Assembly: GCA_002726515.1 (NCBI GenBank)
Contig: PBTE01000200.1
Location: forward strand, 1-35,690
DNA: 35,690 nt
Direction: 5' to 3'
DNA from: Planctomycetaceae bacterium
Lineage (GTDB): Bacteria; Planctomycetota; Planctomycetia; Pirellulales; Pirellulaceae
Shown: one piece after another, positions 29,237 through 35,690 of the stretch
Position numbering within the stretch: position 1 is the stretch's first letter
Layout: each line of letters opens with the position of its first letter
Position numbers and translations under genes: made by a program
Notes under the pieces: generated by a model
What the model saw: only the letters and a program-made list of their open reading frames with translations
Database searches by the model: none
Told to the model about the DNA's origin: nothing

Positions 29237-30757
29237 TCAACTCAACCCGTTGCCAGAGTCCGTAGAACCGTTATCCGAGGACTTGCTCCAGTCCCGACGC
29301 TGTCGAGAACTGGGGATCCCCATTTTTTTGCGGTATTTTGTCACGGTCCGTCGGGCGACTTTAAGCCCATGCCGAACCAGTTCCTTGACAAGTTCGTCGT
29401 CACTGTGGGGTTTCCGCTTGTCTTCCTGATCGACTAATTCCTGAAGCTTGATACGGATTGCGTCCCAGGCAACCTCTTCTCCAGCAGCACTGACGGTGCC
29501 ACCCACAAAAAATCTTTTCAAGGCAAAGATGCCGCGTGGTGTTTGAATCCATTTATCATCCACCGCCCGGCTGACTGTCGTCAGGTGAACACCGACTTTT
29601 TCGGCAATTTGCTGCATTTTGAGTGGCTCAATGGCTTCAGGTCCCTCGTCCAAAAACCTGGTCTGGTGATCGACGATTGCCTGGGAAACTCGCGTCAGCG
29701 TATTGCGTCGCTGGTGAATCGAAGCAATGAGCCATTGTGCCGAATTCACTTTGCGTTTGATAAATTCCTTTTCCTCGGTCGTTGCTTCCCCGCTCATCCA
29801 ACGTCGCCGGTAGTGTTCACTGATGCGGAGACTGGGCGTACGACCGTCTTCAAGGTACACCGCATACTTACCGTTTTCATCTTTTTCGACGATCACATCG
29901 GGAGTGATCGTGGGCACGAGCACCTCTTGAAACACTGAACCGGGGTGGGGATTGAGCCGCCGCAACTCTGTCCAGGTCTGTTGAATCATTTCAATCGAAA
30001 AGCCTGTCTTCCGCTGAATGGCCGGAAGCCGGTTCTCCCCCAGGTCATCCAGGTGTCCGGAGATCAGGGTTTTCATTTCTTCGTAGTAAGCCAGGTCCGG
30101 AGTCAATTGAAGCAGCAAGCACTCGCGCAAGTCTCGGGCCCCCACACCTCTGGGATCCAGTGACTGGACTACCGCCAACCCTTTGCGAACTATCGACAAC
30201 TGGTCCTCACTTGCATCAGGAGCCAACAGATCTTCCAGTTGACCTTGCAAGTAACCGTTGGAATCCAAATTGTAGACAATGATCGTCGCCATAGAACTCA
30301 ACGCAGGATCGACCTCCTGTTCGTTGAGCTGCTGCTCCAGATGACTTTGCAGCGTCTGCGGTCTGGCAACAACATTCGCCATGGTGTCCATTTTCCGCTC
30401 GCCCTCTTCCTCAACCCGACTGGCAGAGCGGCGGGGAGCTTCGTCGAAGTGATCCGGAATGTCCTGATCCAACTGCATCAAACGCTCGAAGTCTTCTGCA
30501 TTATTGGTGGTTTCGTCCACCACCAACTCGCGTTCTTCGGTCGAGGAAGCGTCTGGCTTTTCGTTTTGAACCGGCTCGTCTGGCAAATCAGGGTCTTTTT
30601 CCCGCATCTCCAGCATCGGATTTTCGTTGAGTTCCTGTTCAATGCGCTCTTGCAGAGCAAGAAGTGGCAACTGCAGAATCTCCATTGATTGGATCATCCG
30701 GGGAGCCAATACTTGTTTTTGAACAAGCCTCTGTTCTTGTCCAAGCGAAAGCCGCAT
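29237..30757 (-). CDS. rpoN: RNA polymerase sigma-54 factor RpoN
   Basis: A 506-residue sigma-54. The N-terminal region I (MRLSLGQEQRLVQKQVLAPR, MIQSMEILQLPLLALQERI) is the Gln- and Leu-rich activator-contact segment. An acidic region II follows (about 50-130), then the core-binding domain and the DNA-binding domain with the helix-turn-helix (MQQIAEKVGVHLTTVSRAV). Near the C-terminus the RpoN box is seen as ARRTVTKYRK (468-477) and continues as KMGIPSSRQR. It directs RNA polymerase to -24/-12 promoters and needs NtrC-type ATPases such as the one at 12912. GAAGG lies ten bases before the ATG at 30757. It follows ybaB with a 171-base gap, so it may be read from the dnaX transcript or from its own promoter. 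Confidence 0.97.
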   Translation of the reverse strand: MRLSLGQEQRLVQKQVLAPRMIQSMEILQLPLLALQERIEQELNENPMLEMREKDPDLPDEPVQNEKPDASSTEERELVVDETTNNAEDFERLMQLDQDIPDHFDEAPRRSASRVEEEGERKMDTMANVVARPQTLQSHLEQQLNEQEVDPALSSMATIIVYNLDSNGYLQGQLEDLLAPDASEDQLSIVRKGLAVVQSLDPRGVGARDLRECLLLQLTPDLAYYEEMKTLISGHLDDLGENRLPAIQRKTGFSIEMIQQTWTELRRLNPHPGSVFQEVLVPTITPDVIVEKDENGKYAVYLEDGRTPSLRISEHYRRRWMSGEATTEEKEFIKRKVNSAQWLIASIHQRRNTLTRVSQAIVDHQTRFLDEGPEAIEPLKMQQIAEKVGVHLTTVSRAVDDKWIQTPRGIFALKRFFVGGTVSAAGEEVAWDAIRIKLQELVDQEDKRKPHSDDELVKELVRHGLKVARRTVTKYRKKMGIPSSRQRRDWSKSSDNGSTDSGNGLS

Positions 30758-30852
30758 GCGATTTATGCCTTCAAATTACAGGGAACTGAACCAGTGGATC
30801 CACAATCTACTCTACCTTATATACTGTACTTCCCCGTCTTCCTTCTCCTGGA

Positions 30853-30880
30853 AAGTGCAGTTGCAACGATACTGCAGCTT
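30853..30880 (-). other. Hairpin between ybaB and rpoN
   Basis: AAGTGCAGT at 30853-30861 pairs with ACTGCAGCTT at 30871-30880 with one bulged base and a 9-base loop. It lies between ybaB and rpoN and could weaken read-through or act as an operator. A TATATA near 30820 on the minus strand might be a -10 box for rpoN, but I see no -35 partner. Confidence 0.4.
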
Positions 30881-30928
30881 CTATCAAACAGGTAAAAGGG
30901 CACACGAACGCATGGGGCACTTAGTCCC

Positions 30929-31294
30929 TCAGTTCGTGGTGTTTCCTCCACCGGTTATTTGCTTCAGAGCTTCATCCAGTCCCGGAACATTCAAGCCACC
31001 GGTCATGTCTTTGACCGCATCTGCGTGCAATTGCTTCGCTTTTTCCAGCGCCTGATTGACCGCAGCGGGAACCAGATTTTCGATCATTTCTCGATCACCA
31101 CGGTCAAACAGTGCCTGTTCGATGGTGACACGTAGCAACTCCCCAGCCCCGTTGGCTTCGACCTCGACCATGCCGCCACCGGCAGACCCCACCACATGTT
31201 GTGATTTCAGTCGCTCACCCATGCCCTGCATCATCGAACCCATTTGCTGGGCCTGTTTCATCATTTCCGCAAGATTTCCTATGCCCTTCAACAC
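30929..31294 (-). CDS. ybaB: YbaB/EbfC-family nucleoid-associated protein
   Basis: A 121-residue member of the YbaB/EbfC DNA-binding family. It shows the family pattern LKGIGNLAEMMKQAQQMG, then a Gly-rich turn and strands (GMVEVEANGAGELLRVTIEQ), a middle helix (EMIENLVPAAVNQALEKAKQ) and a C-terminal helix with GGLNVPGL. The protein binds DNA as a dimer without strict sequence need and often lies next to dnaX. The start is taken as GTG at 31294: AGGAAG lies upstream at normal spacing and the gene then begins 16 bases after the dnaX stop. The longer frame would overlap dnaX. Confidence 0.93.
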   Translation of the reverse strand: MLKGIGNLAEMMKQAQQMGSMMQGMGERLKSQHVVGSAGGGMVEVEANGAGELLRVTIEQALFDRGDREMIENLVPAAVNQALEKAKQLHADAVKDMTGGLNVPGLDEALKQITGGGNTTN

Positions 31295-31310
31295 GTTCAC
31301 ACTTCCTAGG

Positions 31311-33050
31311 TTAAGATTTTTCCGGAGTAGAATCCCTGGGCTCATCAACACGCATCAGCAAGGCATCAAACAACTCGATGGTCTGTCGTACCAACGCCCG
31401 TTCAGAAGCGTCCCGAATCTGCTCACGTCGAGTGGCTGCCGGTTTCGGGCGATCCACTTGATCTGCCTGCTGTTGGACCAGTCGAAACTTCAGGCAGACC
31501 TTGTTCCCGGTCACTTCCTGCAACGCCTGTTCCAGTTTCTGATGCCGTTCAGGCCGTTCGCAGAAAGTTTTACATGAAGTATACCGCTTTTCGTAAAAAA
31601 TCTCCAGCTGATTTGGCGCAACAATTGCTGCACTCTGAAACTTGAGTGCGTTGTCGACAGTCAAATCCGTGAACATTGCAACGGCAGCTTTCCAGACTTG
31701 TTCCGCCGTTGACGCGGTCAGCTCAATCTGCGGGGCCGATGGGGCAGGAACTGTTTCTGCTGCAGAATCGGCGGGTTCTACAGCAGAATTATCTAGTTTT
31801 TTTTTGACGCCTTTTCCGCTGGAGCGAGGAACATTCATTCCGGAACTGTTCTTTGGAGAAGAAATCCCTTTTTGCAATTGCGAAATTGCTTCGGAAATTA
31901 GCGTGAAATCTTCAAGCTTGCAGATTCTGACAAGGGCCAGTTCCAACAAAACCCGTGAATAGCTGCTCTGTCTCATACGAATCGCGGTGTGATCCAGAAT
32001 TTGAGTAGCTGCCATCGTCGACTCCAGCCCGAAAGCATGAGCGACCGTCGCTAAACGCTCCGTCTCGCCGGGTGAACAGTGCAGCAACAACTCCGGACCG
32101 CATCCTTCCAGCAGGACCATCATGTCGCGAAAGTGTCCCAGCAGCTGGTCGAGAAACGGCCCCGCATCCACACCTTCGTTCAACGCAGCATCCAGCTCCT
32201 GCAGCGTCTCACCTGCGTTCTTGCTGGCCAAATGTTCAATCAACTGGGCCAATCGACTGGAGCGGGCAGTGCCAAGCATATCATGCACATCGTCGACCGA
32301 AATCTGTTGACTTCCGAACGCCAGCATTTGTTCCAACAATGACTGACTGTCCCGCATCGAACCCGCCGCCCGGCGCGCCAACAACTGAATGGCTTCATCA
32401 GAAATTTGTGCACCTTCCACCTGAGCAATCTGTCGCAGTCTGTCGACAATGTCATCCGGGCGTATTCCTGCAAAATCGAAACGCTGACACCGCGATAATA
32501 CTGTGATCGGAATCTTTTCCGGATCGGTGGTGCAAAAGATAAATTTGACATGTTCCGGCGGTTCTTCCAGTGTCTTCAACAAGGCGTTGAAAGCCTGCCG
32601 GGTAAGCATGTGCACTTCATCGATGATGTAAATTTTGAATCGAGCCCGACTGGGACGTATGCTGACATTGCTGCGTAACTGGCGTATTTCATCAATGCCC
32701 CGATTACTGGCACCGTCGATTTCGAGCACATCAACATCTCCGCCACTCGTGACGCTCTGACAAATGTCACATCGATTACAAGGTGTGGGAGTCGGGCCTG
32801 AATCACAGTCCAATGCTTTGGCCAAAATCCGGGCCGCCGAAGTTTTGCCGACCCCTCTAGCGCCGGTGAACAAATAAGCATGTCCCACGCGATTCGTGGT
32901 AATTGCATTTTGCAAAGCTTCTGAGACCTGGGACTGGCCCACAAGTTCACCGAAAGTCTGCGGACGATAACGCCGGGCGACGACTACATACTCACCCGAC
33001 CGGGATTCATCGCCATCGGAGTCGGAGTTTTCTGTGGAGGCAGTATTCAT
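31311..33050 (-). CDS. dnaX: DNA polymerase III subunits gamma and tau, DnaX
   Basis: A 579-residue clamp-loader ATPase. It has VVARRYRPQTFGELVGQ at the start, Walker A GARGVGKT (63-70), a zinc site with Cys at 91, 94 and 97 (CNRCDIC) plus Cys82, the switch segment GASNRGIDEIR, Walker B IIDEVHML (143-150) and the sensor SRCQRFDF. Domain III follows, then a Pro/Ser/Ala-rich linker (about 390-440) and a C-terminal domain (about 445-579) that is short compared with E. coli tau. It loads the sliding clamp at replication forks. The ATG at 33050 has a modest GGTGG upstream. SRP RNA lies upstream and ybaB downstream, a common bacterial order. Confidence 0.97.
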   Translation of the reverse strand: MNTASTENSDSDGDESRSGEYVVVARRYRPQTFGELVGQSQVSEALQNAITTNRVGHAYLFTGARGVGKTSAARILAKALDCDSGPTPTPCNRCDICQSVTSGGDVDVLEIDGASNRGIDEIRQLRSNVSIRPSRARFKIYIIDEVHMLTRQAFNALLKTLEEPPEHVKFIFCTTDPEKIPITVLSRCQRFDFAGIRPDDIVDRLRQIAQVEGAQISDEAIQLLARRAAGSMRDSQSLLEQMLAFGSQQISVDDVHDMLGTARSSRLAQLIEHLASKNAGETLQELDAALNEGVDAGPFLDQLLGHFRDMMVLLEGCGPELLLHCSPGETERLATVAHAFGLESTMAATQILDHTAIRMRQSSYSRVLLELALVRICKLEDFTLISEAISQLQKGISSPKNSSGMNVPRSSGKGVKKKLDNSAVEPADSAAETVPAPSAPQIELTASTAEQVWKAAVAMFTDLTVDNALKFQSAAIVAPNQLEIFYEKRYTSCKTFCERPERHQKLEQALQEVTGNKVCLKFRLVQQQADQVDRPKPAATRREQIRDASERALVRQTIELFDALLMRVDEPRDSTPEKS

Positions 33051-33225
33051 GAAGGTTCCACCATCGAAGCAGCAAGAACCGACGTGGCGCCGGTCACAAA
33101 GAGTTCACAGGAAAACATCAACCGTGGTCCCACCACCTGGTAGATCTGGTCCACAGGCTGAGGGATGTTAAGACGCGAGTCTGCCCAGTTGGGTATCTCA
33201 GCAGCCGGTTTCTGACCAGTTAGCG

Positions 33226-33334
33226 GGCTGCACGGAAGAGGCCCTCGAACAAAGGTACCCCACTTAGGGCTGCTCCGGTTAAGGCCTGACCCGGTTCGCG
33301 GTTCCCTCTAACGAGGGCCACTCTCGTGCAGCGA
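33226..33334 (-). ncRNA. ffs: Signal recognition particle RNA (small, 4.5S type)
   Basis: Reading on the minus strand, the 5' end GCTGCACGAGAG and the 3' end TCTTCCGTGCAGC pair to close a long rod. The middle contains the conserved domain IV: GGGTCAGG, a 10-base apex (CCTTAACCGG) and GAGCAGCCC, matching the bacterial CAGG ... AGCAG internal loop that binds Ffh. Further pairing continues through GGCCCTCG and CGAGGGCC. The length of about 107 bases is normal for a short SRP RNA without the Alu domain. The apex is not the usual GGAA tetraloop: the ten bases hold UUAAC-like bases instead. It directs membrane and secreted proteins to the translocon. Both ends are estimated from pairing. Confidence 0.9.
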
Positions 33335-33348
33335 CTCTTTGTATTTTA

Positions 33349-33377
33349 GTTGTAAACTGCCTCGCAGTTTCCGTCAA
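33349..33377 (-). promoter_or_regulatory. Strong sigma-70-type promoter for SRP RNA, with a palindrome in the spacer
   Basis: On the minus strand, TTGACG (33377-33372) and TACAAC (33354-33349) are separated by exactly 17 bases. Transcription would start some 7 bases on, just before the SRP RNA 5' end. The spacer carries the near-complete palindrome AAACTGC-GAG-GCAGTTT (33354-33370), which could be a protein-binding site or simply help bend the promoter. Confidence 0.7.
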
Positions 33378-33511
33378 AGGGTCGAAGATGCTTGCCCCTG
33401 CCTGTCAGCAATAAAGTTCACGAAGTGATGCCCTGCGGGTCAGGAGCATTCTTCCACTGCAAGAGGCCCACACCCCCAAGTTACGTTTCCAGCCAAAATG
33501 ACCGCTACCCA

Positions 33512-34204
33512 CTAGACAGCACCGATGGAAGTTTTCGGCCCGATGAGTAGTTTTTGCGCCGCGTCGTGCAGCAACGTCGTCTCCATTTCACCCACCCGGA
33601 TCTTAATGCTACCCTGGTCCCACCGCTGTTCAACCACATCTCCCTCGACACCTGGACAAAGTCCAGCGTCACTTAAATATCTTAAAAATTCTGGGGATTG
33701 GTCCAAAACTCGAACAAAGCGAAAAGAAACGCCCGCTTCACAGTTGGCCAGACTACGTAACGGAACGGGATTCTGGCCAGCGGGAACTGAACCGTCAAAA
33801 CGTGGTATCGGGTCACCATGCGGATCTGTCTCCGGATAACTCAGATACTCGTCAATCCGGTCAACGAGTAAATCGCTCACCGCATGTTCCATGTGTTCCG
33901 CTTCTTCATGGACTTCATCCCAGGTTAAATTCAACGTTTTCACCAGAAATGTTTCGATTAATCGATGCCTGCGCAATACGCGCAACGCCAGGCGAGTCCC
34001 CGCTTCGGTTAAACGCACGCCTTCATAGGGTGTGTAAGTCGCCAGGTCACTGGCGCTAAGCGTCTTCAACATGCTGGTGACCGTGCCGGGCGACACATCC
34101 AACTCCTTGGCGAGTTGCCCCGTCGCCGCAGCCTTTCCCTCCAGGTAAGTGCAGATCTTGTAGATGCCTTTGACGTAGTTCTCAATCGTCAGGCTGGCCA
34201 CCAC
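33512..34204 (-). CDS. DtxR/MntR-family metal-dependent transcription regulator
   Basis: A 230-residue repressor of the DtxR family. Residues 1-75 hold the winged helix-turn-helix (TGQLAKELDVSPGTVTSMLK, YTPYEGVRLTEAG). The dimer and metal domain follows (RRHRLIETFL, HEEAEHMEHAVSD, with His, Glu and Glu-His ligands), and residues about 145-225 are an FeoA/SH3-like C-terminal domain. The Cys of iron-type IdeR is replaced by Glu (AEHMEH), as in manganese-type MntR. At the N-terminus, where MntR has Asp8 and Glu11, Asn and Lys are found, so the second metal site is changed. The metal cannot be assigned firmly. Two adjacent GTG codons can start it; the inner one (34201) sits better from GAGGA. It is divergent from mch. 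Confidence 0.92.
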   Translation of the reverse strand: MVASLTIENYVKGIYKICTYLEGKAAATGQLAKELDVSPGTVTSMLKTLSASDLATYTPYEGVRLTEAGTRLALRVLRRHRLIETFLVKTLNLTWDEVHEEAEHMEHAVSDLLVDRIDEYLSYPETDPHGDPIPRFDGSVPAGQNPVPLRSLANCEAGVSFRFVRVLDQSPEFLRYLSDAGLCPGVEGDVVEQRWDQGSIKIRVGEMETTLLHDAAQKLLIGPKTSIGAV

Positions 34205-34423
34205 ACATCCTCGCTTTCGGAAGAAAATAACGGGTGTTTCACTCTGTTTTACCGAAACAACAGCATTGCCTGTGCGAAGAACTTTGACGGACAGGAAAAG
34301 CTTTCCACCCTATTTTATGCAACGTATTTCCGATAGAAAACCTGCCCCCCTCGGTTTTCCAGTTTTTTTCCGGAACGGGGTCCCGTGTTTCCCCTCTTGC
34401 TTCAGGTTACGGCGCGTACGATC

Positions 34424-35383
34424 ATGGCCGGGATGAATCTTAACACACGAGCGGCAGACCTCTGCGCCCAGGGAATCCAGCAGGCTGATCGTTTGCGTAT
34501 TACCGCCAGTGAGAGTGACGCTGGCAGCAAGCTCATCGATTGCGGAGTTAAGGCACCAGGTGGCCTCGAGGCTGGACGCTGGTTAGCCCGGATTTGCACT
34601 GCCGGTCTCAGCGATGTCGAATTCCTGCAGGACGTGCCCGAAGTCTTTTCGGGTCCCGCAGTGAGTGTGGCCACGGACCATCCAACCATGGCCTGCATGG
34701 CAGCTCAGTACGCCGGTTGGCAATTGTCCGCAGGTGATTTCGTCGCGATGGGGTCGGGTCCCATGCGGGCGGCAGCAGGTCGTGAAGAGCTATTCCAGCA
34801 GATCGGATACAGCGAGCAGGCTCCTGAAGTCGTGGGAGTTCTGGAATGCGGTCAGCTGCCGCCCTCCGAACTCTGTGTCGACATCGCCGCAGCCTGTAGG
34901 GTGCCGCCTGAAAATCTGACATTACTGGTCGCACGCACTTCGAGCATTGCCGGAACCGTTCAAATCGTTGCCCGCTCGATTGAAACCGCCATCCACAAGC
35001 TGCATGAGCTTGGTTTTGATTTATCGCGGATTCAAAGTGGCTGGGGTATCAGCCCATTACCCCCCATGGCAGCAAACGACTTAGCGGGAATCGGCCGCAC
35101 CAACGATTCCGTTTTGTACGGTGGCCGTGTGACCCTGTGGGTCACCGGTGACGACGCATCGATAGCGTCTTTGGGTCCGCTGGTGCCCAGTTGCGCGTCC
35201 CAGGATTTTGGCCTACCGTTTGCTCAAATCTTCCAGCGATACGATCACGATTTCTACCGGATCGATCCTCACCTGTTCAGCCCGGCACAGATAACGTTCC
35301 ATAACCTCGACAGTGGAAATTCTCACCGGTTTGGCGAACCTAAACCGGATGTTCTGCAGCGGTCGTTTGGGATGGATGGTTAG
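34424..35383 (+). CDS. mch: Methenyltetrahydromethanopterin cyclohydrolase
   Basis: A 319-residue Mch. It converts N5,N10-methenyl-tetrahydromethanopterin to N5-formyl-H4MPT (reversible) in the methanopterin-linked C1 pathway for formaldehyde oxidation. Marks of the family are LIDCGVKAPGGLEAGRWLAR, SVATDHPTMACMAAQYAGW, AMGSGPMRA, GVLECGQLPP and WGISPLPP. The length equals the normal family length. The start is taken as the ATG at 34424, with a second ATG at 34433; a GTG at 34385 gives a longer form. None has a good Shine-Dalgarno sequence. Its presence implies that other H4MPT pathway genes (fae, mtd, fhc) lie elsewhere in the genome. Confidence 0.95.
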   Translation: MAGMNLNTRAADLCAQGIQQADRLRITASESDAGSKLIDCGVKAPGGLEAGRWLARICTAGLSDVEFLQDVPEVFSGPAVSVATDHPTMACMAAQYAGWQLSAGDFVAMGSGPMRAAAGREELFQQIGYSEQAPEVVGVLECGQLPPSELCVDIAAACRVPPENLTLLVARTSSIAGTVQIVARSIETAIHKLHELGFDLSRIQSGWGISPLPPMAANDLAGIGRTNDSVLYGGRVTLWVTGDDASIASLGPLVPSCASQDFGLPFAQIFQRYDHDFYRIDPHLFSPAQITFHNLDSGNSHRFGEPKPDVLQRSFGMDG

Positions 35384-35690
35384 AGATCGACCCGGAGGTT
35401 TTGAATCCACCTCCGAGGGTACCAGATGCGGAGGTTCGTTTTACAGGAACGACATCCGTTCCTCAGCGAGAAGACTTTTTCAGACTCAAACGACGGAAAC
35501 ACCCCGATTCCCGAACACCCTGAAAGTTCGCAGGTTGGCACCCTGGGGACCTGTCGGAAAACCGGTCGGGCAAGGGTTGCAAAAGGGACCGATGAACTAC
35601 TTCCCAACGACTCTTCGCTCACATTTCCACTCACCTCAAGATCCAAGCGATCCACGGCGCCTACCCACTTTTCCCGAGCGAACAGCGCAA
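35384..35690. other. Region downstream of mch, no gene recognised
   Basis: About 307 bases to the window edge. A hairpin at 35393-35415 (CGGAGGT with ACCTCCG, 9-base loop) follows the mch stop by nine bases and may end its transcript, though no T tract follows. A third copy of CGGAGGT is seen near 35429. The minus-strand frame at 35380-35655 has no plausible start signal or family likeness, and I do not call it a gene. Confidence 0.45.

Noticed and set aside
31295..31351. Longer N-terminus for YbaB
   Set aside because: It would overlap the end of dnaX, and the GTG at 31294 has a proper Shine-Dalgarno sequence and begins the conserved family start.
34205..34423. TTGACG with a following TATTTT as a promoter for mch
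   Set aside because: The spacing is about 21 bases, too long for a standard promoter, so I do not list it as a feature.
35380..35655. 91-residue frame on the minus strand at the right edge
   Set aside because: It has low-complexity Ser/Arg content and no start signal, and it overlaps the end of mch.

Overview
The window looks like chromosomal DNA from a planctomycete (phylum-level inference). The pointers are two PEP-CTERM surface proteins, a methanopterin-type C1 enzyme (Mch), a dehydrogenase fused to three haem-c motifs and a planctomycete-style haem-binding tail, and many loosely spaced secreted or catabolic genes with long intergenic gaps. I saw no tRNA, rRNA, CRISPR array, transposase or phage gene. 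Most starts were moved inward from the longest possible reading frame to an ATG or GTG with a visible Shine-Dalgarno sequence. Layout: bases 1-118 hold the tail of a PEP-CTERM protein, followed by a strong hairpin terminator and a 15-bp perfect inverted repeat. Bases 344-6535 carry five minus-strand genes: a secreted cyclase-family hydrolase, a secreted two-domain SGNH hydrolase, an amidohydrolase, a sugar-phosphate isomerase/epimerase-like protein and a secreted PQQ-type beta-propeller. An SDR oxidoreductase (plus) then faces a minus-strand group made of a small membrane protein, a cupin and the DNA ligase LigA. Bases 11416-14273 encode an overlapping histidine kinase and NtrC-type, sigma-54-dependent response regulator. 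Next comes a promoter and cobalamin riboswitch that leads into a single PEP-CTERM surface protein, the most suggestive regulatory unit here. Bases 15659-25739 hold sugar-acid and carbohydrate functions: two enolase-superfamily proteins, a secreted glycoside-hydrolase-like protein, a HpcH/HpaI aldolase, a secreted protein with twelve DxxG[ND]DxY repeats, a short MetE-like protein and a polysaccharide deacetylase. Bases 26059-29070 encode the large dehydrogenase-cytochrome fusion. The right part is housekeeping. On the minus strand, an SRP RNA with its own promoter is followed by dnaX, ybaB and rpoN (sigma-54). Upstream of these lie a DtxR-family metal regulator and, divergent from it, mch. The kinase/NtrC pair needs RNA polymerase carrying sigma-54, and rpoN is in the same window. 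The enolase-superfamily protein at 15659, the glycoside-hydrolase-like protein and the aldolase could form a polysaccharide to sugar acid to 2-keto-3-deoxy acid route, but this is inference from neighbourhood only. The cobalamin riboswitch and the PEP-CTERM protein suggest a surface protein made when B12 is scarce.
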